Made by a program: the position numbers and the translations under genes
NCBI GenBank assembly: GCA_965116715.1
Contig: OZ220724.1
Location: forward strand, 2,852,001 to 2,916,000
DNA: 64,000 nt
Source of the DNA: Poriferisodalis sp965116715
GTDB lineage: Bacteria > Actinomycetota > Acidimicrobiia > Acidimicrobiales > Poriferisodalaceae
Direction: 5' to 3'
Notes under the pieces: model-generated
Told to the model about the DNA's origin: nothing
Seen by the model: the letters and a program-made list of their open reading frames with translations, nothing else
Databases searched by the model: none
Shown: piece after piece, positions 25,720 through 34,236 of the stretch
Numbering within the stretch: the stretch's first letter is position 1
How the letters are laid out: every line of letters starts with the position of its first letter

Positions 25720-27429
25720 ATGCAACTATCCAAGAACCGCCTGTTGCGCTTGCTAGCGCTGCTGTTCGCGTTCTCGCTCGTCGCGGCCGCCTGCGGTGGC
25801 GACGACGGCGACGACGACGCCGGCGAGACCCAGACCACCGAGGCCATGGCCGAAGAAGAGGCGATGGACGACGAGGAGGCAATGGCCGACGACGGGGAGA
25901 TGGCCGACGACGAGGCAGAGGAAGAAGAAGCCGCCGGCGGCCTCTCGCAGGAGGCCATCGAGCAGGCCTCCGAAGAAGAGGAGATGGCCGACGACGAGGA
26001 GATGATGGAAGAAGAAGAGATGATGGAGTTTGACCGCTCCACCATCGAGGGCATCTTCGAAGAGGCCACCTTCCGTCGTGCGAAGGTCGTCGAGCGGATC
26101 ACCGCCCACATCGAGTCCGGGGAGTGGGGCGTCGGCGACGACAACATCCTCCGCGGGCCCGAAGGCTTCACCATCGACCTCAATGAGTGTCCTGACGACT
26201 GGTCCAACACCGAGGGCATCACCGACACCGAGATCCGTCTGGGCCAGACCGGTCCGCAGTCGGGCACCTTGGCGCTGTACGGCAATGCCCGCCTGGGCTG
26301 GCAGACCTACCTCCAGCATGTGAATGCCGAGGGCGGCATCGCCGGCCGCGACGTGGTCATGAAGTCCTACGACGATGCGTATGTGGCCGCACAGACCATC
26401 GAGTTCGTGGACGAGCTGATCGAGAACGACAACGTGTTCGCGATCCACACGCTCGGCTCGCCGAACACGCTGGCGGTGTACGGCACGCTCAACGCCGAGT
26501 GCATCCCGCAGCCGTTCGTGTGGACCGGTCACCCCGCATGGGGCGATCCCGAGGTTCATCCGTGGACCACCGGCAGCATCCTGTCGTATTCGACCGAGTC
26601 GGTGCTGTGGGGCAACTGGATCAAGGAGAACCTCGCGGACGAGCTGCCGGTCGTGGTGGCTGGCCTGGTGATGGACAACGACTTCGGTCTGGCCTATGAG
26701 CTGGGCTTCGAGGAGTACGCGCACAACAACCCCGACGTGGTGTCGGAGTTCGTGCCGGTGCGCCATGACCCGGCGTCGCCGACGATCACCAATGAGATCA
26801 CTACTATCGCCGCAAGCAATCCGGACGTCTACATCTCGATGACCGCAGGCAATGCGTGTCTGCTGGCCGTGCAGGAAGTTGCGGCGTCCGGCTTGAAGGA
26901 CGAGATCTCGGCGGCATTCACGCCGTCGGTGTGCAAGGCCCCGGCGAGCTGGATCGCCCCTGCAGGCGATGACGGCCATGGCTGGTACATCGTGGGAGGC
27001 GGTGTCAAGGACACCACCGACCCCGCGCTGATCGGCAGCGATGCCTTCATCGACTTCATCATCGAGAGCCTCGAGGCCAATGACCTCGATCCAACGATCT
27101 CGATGTTCGGCAACGGCTACATGCTGGGCTACCCGTACGTGGAGGCGCTGCGCATCGCAGCGGAGCTGCCTGCGAGTGCGAACAACCCGGCAGGCCTGAA
27201 CCGGGCCAACTTCATCCTGGCCGTGCGGGCGATCGACATCCACCACCCGATCTTCCTGGACGGCATCACGTTCGCCATGAACGGCAACGCGGATGCCTTC
27301 CCGATCGAGGGCACGGACATCAGCCAGTACGACTCGTCTAACCACTCCTGGGTCGTCTCGAACGTCATCGACGTGAATGGCGCTTCGGGCAACTGCGTCT
27401 GGGACAAGGACGACGGCGGCTGCCGTTAG
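25720..27429 (+). CDS. Branched-chain amino acid-type ABC substrate-binding lipoprotein, copy 1
   Basis: A 569-residue secreted lipoprotein: signal peptide KNRLLRLLALLFAFSLVAAAC with the lipobox Cys at about residue 27, then about 80 residues of Asp/Glu/Met-rich tether, then a periplasmic binding fold of the LivJ type (TEIRLGQTGPQSGTLALYGN; GIAGRDVVMKSYDDAY; GLVMDNDFGLAYELGFE). A GAGGAGGGG ribosome site precedes the ATG. No permease or ATPase gene of an ABC importer is near. It is a tandem paralogue of the next gene, with matching residues through most of the binding domain, and is followed by a hairpin almost identical to that of its twin. Confidence 0.9.
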   Translation: MQLSKNRLLRLLALLFAFSLVAAACGGDDGDDDAGETQTTEAMAEEEAMDDEEAMADDGEMADDEAEEEEAAGGLSQEAIEQASEEEEMADDEEMMEEEEMMEFDRSTIEGIFEEATFRRAKVVERITAHIESGEWGVGDDNILRGPEGFTIDLNECPDDWSNTEGITDTEIRLGQTGPQSGTLALYGNARLGWQTYLQHVNAEGGIAGRDVVMKSYDDAYVAAQTIEFVDELIENDNVFAIHTLGSPNTLAVYGTLNAECIPQPFVWTGHPAWGDPEVHPWTTGSILSYSTESVLWGNWIKENLADELPVVVAGLVMDNDFGLAYELGFEEYAHNNPDVVSEFVPVRHDPASPTITNEITTIAASNPDVYISMTAGNACLLAVQEVAASGLKDEISAAFTPSVCKAPASWIAPAGDDGHGWYIVGGGVKDTTDPALIGSDAFIDFIIESLEANDLDPTISMFGNGYMLGYPYVEALRIAAELPASANNPAGLNRANFILAVRAIDIHHPIFLDGITFAMNGNADAFPIEGTDISQYDSSNHSWVVSNVIDVNGASGNCVWDKDDGGCR

Positions 27430-27488
27430 GCAGGCGCCGCATCAGGATCGGGGAGCTGACGCTCGTCCTTCCTGACCGATATTGACGA

Positions 27489-27532
27489 AGCGGTCGTCGC
27501 TGCCGGGAGCAATCTCGGCGGCGGCGGCCGCT
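27489..27532 (+). terminator. Terminator hairpin after binding protein copy 1
   Basis: AGCGGTCGTCGCTGCCG on the left pairs with CGGCGGCGGCGGCCGCT on the right (several G-T pairs) around a short loop, 60 bases after the stop. A closely matching hairpin follows the second paralogue at 29413-29458. It sits between two co-oriented genes, so it may make them separate transcripts. Confidence 0.6.
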
Positions 27533-27652
27533 CGTCGCGTTCTTGTCATCCGCCCGGCAACACGGTCTGTGGCCAGCAACTAGCTTCGGCGGGACTGTTG
27601 GGCGCCAGTGGGCTGTTCGGCTGCTGGTGCGGGACACAATCAGGAGATTCAT

Positions 27653-29359
27653 ATGACCGGATCACACCGACGGCTGTGGCGCTTGCTCGCGCTGCTGTTC
27701 GCGTTCTCGCTTCTCGCAGCTGCATGCGGCGGCGGTGACGACGACGATGCGGGCGATGGCACGACGGACGCAGGCACGCAGACGGCCGATGAGGACATGG
27801 CCGACGACGAGATGGCTGACGACGAGATGGCTGACGAAGCCGAGCCCGAGGACGAGAGCTCCATCGGCGGCGGCATCACCCAGGAGGCGTTGGAGGAAGA
27901 CGCCGCCGAAGACGAAGGCGACATGGCCGATGAGGACATGGCCGACGACGAGATGACGTCGGTCAACCCTGACGACTTCGACCTGTCCACCATCGACGGC
28001 ATCTGGGAGCTGGCTGCAGCGCAGCGGCAGGCCATCGTCGACAGGCTCACCGCTGGCATCGAGTCCGGCGAGTGGGGTGTTGGCAGCGACGGCATCCTGC
28101 GCGGCCCGTCCGGGTTCGAGATCGACATGAACGAATGCCCGTCCGACTGGTCGGACACCACCGGCATCACCGAGGACACGATCCGGATCGGGCAGACCAC
28201 CGTGAAGTCGGGCAACTTGGCTGCATACGGCGACATCACCGTCGGCTGGGAGAACTACTACGAGTACGTGAATGCGACCGGCGGCGTGGCCGGCAAAGAC
28301 ATGGTGCTGATCTCCCGTGACGACGGCTATGTGGCCGCGCAGACCATCGAGTTCGTCGACGAGCTGATCGAGTCGGAGAACGTCTTCGCGCTGCACACGC
28401 TGGGCTCGCCGAACACGCTGGCCGTGTACGACCAGATCAACGACGAGTGCATCCCGCAGGTCATGGTGGCGACGGGCCACCCGGCCTGGGGCGACCCGGT
28501 GAACCACCCCTGGACGACCGGCATGCAGATGTCGTACTCGACCGAGGCGATCCTGTGGGGCAACTGGATCAAGGAGAACCTGGCTGACGAGCTGCCGGTG
28601 AAGGTCGCAGGCCTGGTGATGGACAACGACTTCGGCTTGGCCTACGAGCTGGGCTTCGAGGCCTACGCCCATGCCAATCCCGATGTCGTGAGCGAGTTCG
28701 TCCCGGTGCGCCACGACCCGGCCGCACCCACGCTGACGAATGAGGTCACCACGATCGCCGCCGGAAGCCCGGACGTGTTCATCTCGATGACCGCCGGCAA
28801 CCCGTGCCTGCTGGCGATTCAAGAGGTCGACGCCTCGGGCCTGCTGGACGACCTGTCGGTGGCCTTCACCCCGTCGGTCTGCAAGGCCGTGGCTGCCTAC
28901 ATGGCGCCGGCGGGCGACTCAGCCGACGACTGGTGGATCGTGGGCGGTGGTGTCAAGGACTCCACCGATCCGAAGCACGTCGATGAGCCGTTCATCTCGT
29001 TCCTGCGCGGCGAGCTGGCCGATCGCGGTCTTGATCCGGAGATCTCGCTGCTCGGCACCGGTTACTACTTCGCGTACCCGCACACCGAGGCGATCCGAGT
29101 GGCTGCCGAGCTGCCTGGCGGGTTGACCAGGACGAACTTCATCCTGGCGGCGCGTTCGCTGGACATCTACCACCCGCTGCTGCTCGACGGCATCAACTTC
29201 GCTGCCGACGGCGCTGTGGACGGGTACTACATCGAGGGTTCGGACTTCAGCCAGTACGACGCGGGAGCGCAGACGTGGGACATCGTCGGCGACATCGTGG
29301 ACGTGAACGGCGGATCACCGAACTGCGCCTGGGACAAGGACAACGGCGGCTGCCGCTAG
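27653..29359 (+). CDS. Branched-chain amino acid-type ABC substrate-binding lipoprotein, copy 2
   Basis: A 568-residue paralogue of the preceding gene: signal peptide with RLLALLFAFSLLAAAC lipobox, an acidic tether built from repeated ADDEM units, and a LivJ-like binding fold (DTIRIGQTTVKSGNLAAYGD, GVAGKDMVLISRDDGY, GLVMDNDFGLAYELGFEAY). The last residues NCAWDKDNGGCR match the end of copy 1, including two Cys that could form a disulfide. AGGAGA precedes the ATG. The ligand may be an amino acid, amide or aromatic compound; the fold alone does not tell. No transporter genes are adjacent. Confidence 0.9.
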   Translation: MTGSHRRLWRLLALLFAFSLLAAACGGGDDDDAGDGTTDAGTQTADEDMADDEMADDEMADEAEPEDESSIGGGITQEALEEDAAEDEGDMADEDMADDEMTSVNPDDFDLSTIDGIWELAAAQRQAIVDRLTAGIESGEWGVGSDGILRGPSGFEIDMNECPSDWSDTTGITEDTIRIGQTTVKSGNLAAYGDITVGWENYYEYVNATGGVAGKDMVLISRDDGYVAAQTIEFVDELIESENVFALHTLGSPNTLAVYDQINDECIPQVMVATGHPAWGDPVNHPWTTGMQMSYSTEAILWGNWIKENLADELPVKVAGLVMDNDFGLAYELGFEAYAHANPDVVSEFVPVRHDPAAPTLTNEVTTIAAGSPDVFISMTAGNPCLLAIQEVDASGLLDDLSVAFTPSVCKAVAAYMAPAGDSADDWWIVGGGVKDSTDPKHVDEPFISFLRGELADRGLDPEISLLGTGYYFAYPHTEAIRVAAELPGGLTRTNFILAARSLDIYHPLLLDGINFAADGAVDGYYIEGSDFSQYDAGAQTWDIVGDIVDVNGGSPNCAWDKDNGGCR

Positions 29360-29412
29360 GCAGGCGCCGGGTCTGACACCGGGCTGCCGCTGATCCAGAC
29401 CTAGCGACACAG

Positions 29413-29458
29413 AGCGGCCGTCGCCGCCGGGGAGGAATCCTCGGCAGCGGCGGCCGCT
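29413..29458. terminator. Terminator hairpin after binding protein copy 2
   Basis: AGCGGCCGTCGCCGCCGGGGA and TCCTCGGCAGCGGCGGCCGCT form a stem of about 21 pairs with three G-T type mismatches around a GGAA loop. It lies between this gene and the convergent flavoprotein gene, so it can serve both directions. It is the twin of the hairpin at 27489-27532. Confidence 0.65.
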
Positions 29459-29504
29459 TGTCGCGTTCGGCCGGTCGTGTTGGTGCGACGAACCTGGCGG
29501 CTGA

Positions 29505-31106
29505 TCAGGGGTCGATGAGGACGCCTGGGTTGAGGATGCCGTTGGGGTCGAGACGCTTCTTGGCGGCGCGGATCGCTTCGGCGAAGAGTTCGGGGCGCTG
29601 GCGGTCGTAGGCGTTCGGGCGGTGCATGCGGCCCACCGCATGGTGGTGCGTGCAGGTGCCGCCGGCTGCTTCGAGTGCTTCGTTGGCAGCGTCCTTGACG
29701 ATCTGCCACTGCTCGATCTCGCCGCCTTGGGTGCCCATGCCCGACCACGTGTAGTAGGGCGCCGGGCCGTCGGTGTACACGTGAGTGAACCGGCATGACA
29801 GCGAGTGATGCGGCCCGAACACCTCGGCCAGCACTGCGCCGACCTTCTCACGCACCACGGCGTCGAATTCGGGCCATTGGTCCCAGGTGATCGCTGTCTC
29901 GAAGGTGTCGTTGATGAGGCCCAGCGAGGTCTCCACGCCGTTGCCGACGCCGATGAAGGCGTTGCGCCACGCACCGACCGCACCGCCGCGGCCGGTGGGC
30001 GTTCCGGTGCCGTCGTCGATCTGGATCTCATCGTCGGGCACGTGCCCGTTGCACTCACGGGCGATCTCGACCGCTTGGGCGATGTTGTGCCGCTGGGTCA
30101 GCTCGGCCGACTCGAACGACACGATCACCAGCGCACGCTCGCCGTCCATGCCGGCGGCACGGCCGGCTTCGGCGGGGTCGAGGATGCGCAGGTTCGCGGG
30201 CCACAGCTTCGCCTGGACCAGGTGCCGCACTGCGGTGTAGCCGGCTTCCCATGACGGGAAGGTGATGCCCGCTGTTGCCCGGAACGTCGGGCGCTTCTGG
30301 ATGCGCATCCACGCCTCGGTGATGATGCCGTAGACGCCTTCCGACCCGATCACCATGCGGTCGGGGCTGGGGCCGGCGCCCGAGCCGGGCAGCCGGCGCG
30401 ACTCCCACCAGCCCGACGGGGTGATCATGCGGGTCGACTCCACGAAATCGTCGATATGGGTGTGGTTGGTGGCGTAGTGACCGCCCGAACGGGTTGCGAT
30501 CCAGCCGCCGAGCGTGGAGAAGCGGAACGACTGGGGGAAGTGGCGCAGCGTGTGCCCGCTGGGTCGCAGTTGATCCTCGAGGTGCGGGCCGAACACACCC
30601 GCCTGGATGCGAGCCGCCCGGGACACGTCGTCGATCTCGAGCACCTGGTCGAGCTGGTCCAGCGAGATGACCACGGTGGGCCCGCGGTCTTCAGGCGGCG
30701 TCAGGCCCCACACCACTGACGATCCGCCGCCGTAGGGCACGGCGATATGACCCTGGGCATCGCACCAGTCGAGCGTGGCCTCCACTTCGGTCTCGTTGCG
30801 CGGGTGAGCCACCACGTCGGGCGGGTTCGGGAAGTCCAGGTTGAAGGCCCGGACCCGCTCGGTGAAGTGGGCGCCGTAGGCGTACCGGGCCCGGTCGTAG
30901 GTGCTGGTCGAGCACCAGCTGGCCACTGCATCGGGAATCGCGATGCGCGGCGCACGCAGGTCCGCGTCGTCCACCGACGGCACCGGCTGTGCGGTGATCT
31001 CGGTGCCGTACTGGGCCGAGAGCTTCTTGGCCAGCTCAGCGCGTTCGGCGTCGGTGGGTTCCTCCGATTCCAGGCACCACGCCCAGAACGACTTGCGATC
31101 TGCCAT
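29505..31106 (-). CDS. FAD-binding oxidoreductase, alkyldihydroxyacetonephosphate synthase-like
   Basis: A 533-residue VAO/PCMH-type flavoprotein. The FAD domain shows PYGGGSSVVWG and GWIATRSGGHYATNHTHIDDF; the C-terminal domain has CTHHHAVGRMH, the Cys-x-HHH motif of alkylglycerone-phosphate synthase (AGPS). AGPS exchanges an acyl for an alkyl chain in ether-lipid synthesis; bacterial relatives also act on other substrates. ATG 31106 was preferred over the adjacent GTG 31109; GGAGG lies about eight bases upstream. It is downstream of the acyl-CoA dehydrogenase gene on the same strand, 60 bases away. Confidence 0.88.
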   Translation of the reverse strand: MADRKSFWAWCLESEEPTDAERAELAKKLSAQYGTEITAQPVPSVDDADLRAPRIAIPDAVASWCSTSTYDRARYAYGAHFTERVRAFNLDFPNPPDVVAHPRNETEVEATLDWCDAQGHIAVPYGGGSSVVWGLTPPEDRGPTVVISLDQLDQVLEIDDVSRAARIQAGVFGPHLEDQLRPSGHTLRHFPQSFRFSTLGGWIATRSGGHYATNHTHIDDFVESTRMITPSGWWESRRLPGSGAGPSPDRMVIGSEGVYGIITEAWMRIQKRPTFRATAGITFPSWEAGYTAVRHLVQAKLWPANLRILDPAEAGRAAGMDGERALVIVSFESAELTQRHNIAQAVEIARECNGHVPDDEIQIDDGTGTPTGRGGAVGAWRNAFIGVGNGVETSLGLINDTFETAITWDQWPEFDAVVREKVGAVLAEVFGPHHSLSCRFTHVYTDGPAPYYTWSGMGTQGGEIEQWQIVKDAANEALEAAGGTCTHHHAVGRMHRPNAYDRQRPELFAEAIRAAKKRLDPNGILNPGVLIDP

Positions 31107-31166
31107 CACTCACACCTCCACGTGCGTGCTTGTCAAGCTAGGCGCGCAGCGCCTGGTACAGCAGCG

Positions 31167-32354
31167 TCAGTCGTCGGCCAGCAGGGCGCGGCTGATGACG
31201 AGCTTCTGGATCTCGCTGGTGCCCTCGCCGATGATCATCAGCGGCGCGTCGCGGTAGTACCGCTCTACCGGGTACTCGGTGGAGAAGCCGTTCCCGCCGT
31301 GGATGCGCATGGCGTCGAGCGACAGCTCTGCTGCGGTCTCCGAGGCGAAGAGCTTGGCCATGCCAGCGGCCAGGTCAACCCGCTGGCCGGCATCCGCCTT
31401 GCGGGCGGCGTCATAGGTCATCAGCCGTGCGGCGTGCAGCTTGGTGGCCATCTCGGCGATCTTGAAGGCGATGGCCTGATGCTTGGCGATCGGCTTGCCG
31501 AAGGCTTCACGCTGCTTCGCGTACGCCACCGCAGCGTCGTAGGCCGCCTGCGCGACGCCCACGCCACGGGCCGCCACGTTGATGCGGCCCAGCTCGAGCG
31601 CGGCGAGTGCCCAGCGCAGGCCGTTGCCGATGCCCCCATCATGACCGTCGCCGCCGAGCACCCGGTCGGCCGGCACCCGGTGGTCCACGTACGACATCTC
31701 GACGGTCTCGAGCCCGCGGTAGCCGATCTTGTCGATCTTGCGGCTGACGGTGATGCCGCCCGAGTGCTTGCCCGGTGTCTTGTCCACCAGGAAGCAGGTG
31801 ATGCCCGAGCTGGCTGACGGGTCGCCTTCGGGCACCCGAGCCAGCAGCGCCACGATGCCAGCACGCTCGCCGTTGGTGACCCACATCTTGGTGCCGTTGA
31901 TGACGAACTCGTCGCCGTCGCGGACAGCACGGCAACGCAGAGCGCCTGCGTCAGAACCGCTGTCGGGCTCGGACAGCGAGAAGCAGCCGCGCAGCTTGCC
32001 GCTGGCCATCTGAGCCAGTGACCGGTCGCGCTGTTCGTCGGTGCCGAACCGGGAGATGAGCTTGGCGCAGATGAGATGACTGTTCACGATGCCCGCGAGC
32101 GACATCCATCCCCGAGAGAGCTCCTCGATCACCCGGGCGTAGGTCACGTGGTCGAGATCGAGGCCGCCGTGCGACTCGGGAATGGTCGCGCCGAACAGGC
32201 CGAAGTCCTCCATCTGGGAAGCCATCTCGGTCGGGTACTCATCGGCCAGCTCCAGCGCCGAAGAACCGGGCACGACCACGTCGTCCACCCAGCGCCGCAG
32301 CGTGTCGATGATCTCGTCGGCAACCTCATCTGTGGCTTCGTCGTGGTGCTGCAC
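31167..32354 (-). CDS. Acyl-CoA dehydrogenase
   Basis: A 395-residue acyl-CoA dehydrogenase with the usual N-helical, beta and C-helical domains: CFSLSEPDSGSDAGAL, KMWVTNGERAG, RQAFGKP-like KQREAFGKPIAKHQ, MRIHGGNGFSTEYPVERYYRDA and IIGEGTSEIQK, where Glu377 is the likely catalytic base. It oxidises an acyl-CoA to the trans-2-enoyl-CoA in fatty or branched acid degradation and passes electrons to ETF. The start is GTG with GGAGG four bases upstream. It is divergent from the LLM gene at 32464. Confidence 0.92.
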   Translation of the reverse strand: MQHHDEATDEVADEIIDTLRRWVDDVVVPGSSALELADEYPTEMASQMEDFGLFGATIPESHGGLDLDHVTYARVIEELSRGWMSLAGIVNSHLICAKLISRFGTDEQRDRSLAQMASGKLRGCFSLSEPDSGSDAGALRCRAVRDGDEFVINGTKMWVTNGERAGIVALLARVPEGDPSASSGITCFLVDKTPGKHSGGITVSRKIDKIGYRGLETVEMSYVDHRVPADRVLGGDGHDGGIGNGLRWALAALELGRINVAARGVGVAQAAYDAAVAYAKQREAFGKPIAKHQAIAFKIAEMATKLHAARLMTYDAARKADAGQRVDLAAGMAKLFASETAAELSLDAMRIHGGNGFSTEYPVERYYRDAPLMIIGEGTSEIQKLVISRALLADD

Positions 32355-32463
32355 CGATCCTCCAAGATCTCAGCCCCGTCATCGCGGCGGCGTTGCTTCT
32401 AGCATTCGCGCCGATCCTCACGAGCTTCGACAAGCCGAATCTCAGGAAAGCAGGGGTACAACG

Positions 32464-33507
32464 ATGAAGATATCCATGGCGATCGGCGCAGGTGCGAGCT
32501 TGGATCCCAAGCGGCTCACCCAGCACGTGGCTGATCTCGAAGCCGCCGGCGTCGACATGATCTGGGGCGGTGAGATCTACGGCTTCGACTTGGTGTCGAC
32601 GCTGGCCTATGTGGCCGCCAAGACCGAGCGCATCCAGCTCATGACCGGCATCCTGCCGATCTATTCGCGCAGCCCCGCCATCATCGCTCAGACTGCGATG
32701 ACCATCGACACGCTGTCCGAAGGCCGCTTCATTTTGGGCTTGGGCACCTCTGGGCCCCAGGTGATCGAGGGCTGGCACGGCGTGCCGTTCTCCAAGCCGA
32801 TGGGGCGGACTCGCGACGTCATCGAGATCTGCCGCAAGGTCTGGTCGGGCGACAAGGTGGTCCACGAGGGCAGTGCCGTCAGCCTGCCGTATGACGGCGG
32901 CACGGGTTTGGGCAAGCCGCTCAAGCTCATGGCCAAGCCATTCCGCAGGGACATCCCGATCGCTGTGGCGTCCATCGGGCCTCGCAACGTGGAGATGACT
33001 GCCGAGCTGGCCGAGGTCTGGCAGCCCATCCATTTCCTTCCGGAGAAGTTCAACGACGTGTGGGGCGATTCGCTGGCGGCCGGCGGCGCCAAGCGTTCCG
33101 ATGACTTGGGAGCGCTGCAGATCGTCGCTGGGGGCACCGTGGCGCTCGGCGACGGCGCGATGGTCGATTCGGTGCGCAAGGGCGTGCGCGACAACGTCGG
33201 CTTCTATGTCGGCGGCATGGGTGCCCGCGACAAGAACTTCTACAACGACCTGTTCAAGCGCTACGGCTACGTGGATGAGGCAGAGAAGATCCAGGACCTG
33301 TTCCTGACCGGCAAGCGCGACGAGGCGTTCGCCGCAGTGCCCGACGACTACGTCGACCGGGCCAGCCTCACCGGCGATCCCGAGCGCGTGAAGGAACGGG
33401 TCGAGGTGTATCGCTCGGTCGGCGTGTCCTACCTGGACATCACCATCCCGCCCGAGACCGAGAACCCTCTCGAGGTCATCTCCCAGATCAAGGCGTGGGC
33501 CGAGTAG
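32464..33507 (+). CDS. LLM class F420-dependent oxidoreductase
   Basis: A 347-residue luciferase-like protein, the third in the window. Segments such as KISMAIGAGASLDP, ERIQLMTGILPIYSRSP, DTLSEGRFILGLGTSGPQVIEGWHGVPF and IPIAVASIGPRNVEM are typical. It most resembles the TIGR03559-like mycobacterial F420-dependent group in layout. F420 use is inferred from the family. The ATG at 32464 follows a GC-rich leader with AAAGCAGGGG upstream. It is divergent from the acyl-CoA dehydrogenase gene. Confidence 0.88.
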   Translation: MKISMAIGAGASLDPKRLTQHVADLEAAGVDMIWGGEIYGFDLVSTLAYVAAKTERIQLMTGILPIYSRSPAIIAQTAMTIDTLSEGRFILGLGTSGPQVIEGWHGVPFSKPMGRTRDVIEICRKVWSGDKVVHEGSAVSLPYDGGTGLGKPLKLMAKPFRRDIPIAVASIGPRNVEMTAELAEVWQPIHFLPEKFNDVWGDSLAAGGAKRSDDLGALQIVAGGTVALGDGAMVDSVRKGVRDNVGFYVGGMGARDKNFYNDLFKRYGYVDEAEKIQDLFLTGKRDEAFAAVPDDYVDRASLTGDPERVKERVEVYRSVGVSYLDITIPPETENPLEVISQIKAWAE

Positions 33508-33598
33508 CCAGGGCCAACCAGCCGAACGGCGTCAAGCGGCCAGCCTCGCTGGTCGGCCGCGCCAGAACAGCGACGCGTCGCCAGCTAGCTTTCCGCCG

Positions 33599-34084
33599 GT
33601 GAGCGGGCAGGGTCGACGGGTGCGCTCGGTCGAACGTTTCATGGCTGCGGCTGCCGAGTTGGGGCTGTCACCCGACATCCTGCGCTTTCCGGAGGGAACT
33701 CGCACTGCTGAGCAGGCTGCTGCCGCGGTGGGCTGCGAGCTCGGCCAGATCGTGAAGTCGCTGGTGTTCCTGTGCGACGGCCAGCCGGTGCTCGCGCTCA
33801 CCTCTGGCGCCAACCGGGTCGACACCGGGCGATTGGGCGATTTGCTCAACGGCAAAATCACCCGCGCTGACGCAGATGGCGTGCGAGAGGCCACTGGCTA
33901 CGCGATCGGCGGCACACCGCCCTTCGGCCATGCGCGGCCGCTGCGGGCTGTGGTGGATCCTGCGCTGCTGACCTACGACACGGTGTGGGCGGCGGCGGGA
34001 ACACCCGACACGGTGTTCGAGCTGACGCCCCGAGCGCTCGTGGACGCAAGCGAGGCGGAGGTCGCTGACTTCGTCGCCGGCTGA
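33599..34084 (+). CDS. YbaK/EbsC-type aminoacyl-tRNA deacylase domain protein
   Basis: A 161-residue single-domain protein of the YbaK / prolyl-tRNA synthetase editing family. The conserved pattern is RTAEQAAAAVGCELGQIVKSLVFLCDG (read in halves), then LALTSGANRVD, then TGYAIGGTPPFGHARP, the Gly-rich signature. Relatives deacylate misacylated tRNA, mostly Cys- or Ala-tRNA(Pro). The start is GTG. It is 92 bases after the LLM gene on the same strand and converges with the large gene that ends at 34237. Confidence 0.9.
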   Translation: MSGQGRRVRSVERFMAAAAELGLSPDILRFPEGTRTAEQAAAAVGCELGQIVKSLVFLCDGQPVLALTSGANRVDTGRLGDLLNGKITRADADGVREATGYAIGGTPPFGHARPLRAVVDPALLTYDTVWAAAGTPDTVFELTPRALVDASEAEVADFVAG

Positions 34085-34236
34085 CTGTCTCATTCTGCCC
34101 GACAACGTGTCAGCGCCTCGTACCAGCCTCCCAGAACTGAAGATCGAGAAGAGCTTCGGCTGCCCCTTCGACCGCACACGCCTATGCGTCGGAGTCCAAG
34201 CCGCCGTCACCAGGGCCTACCAGCCAGCGCACGCCT

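Noticed and set aside
25753..27345. A 530-codon minus-strand open frame opposite binding protein copy 1, and a similar one opposite copy 2
   Set aside because: Low-complexity product rich in His, Val and Leu that mirrors the sense-strand acidic repeats; no ribosome site.
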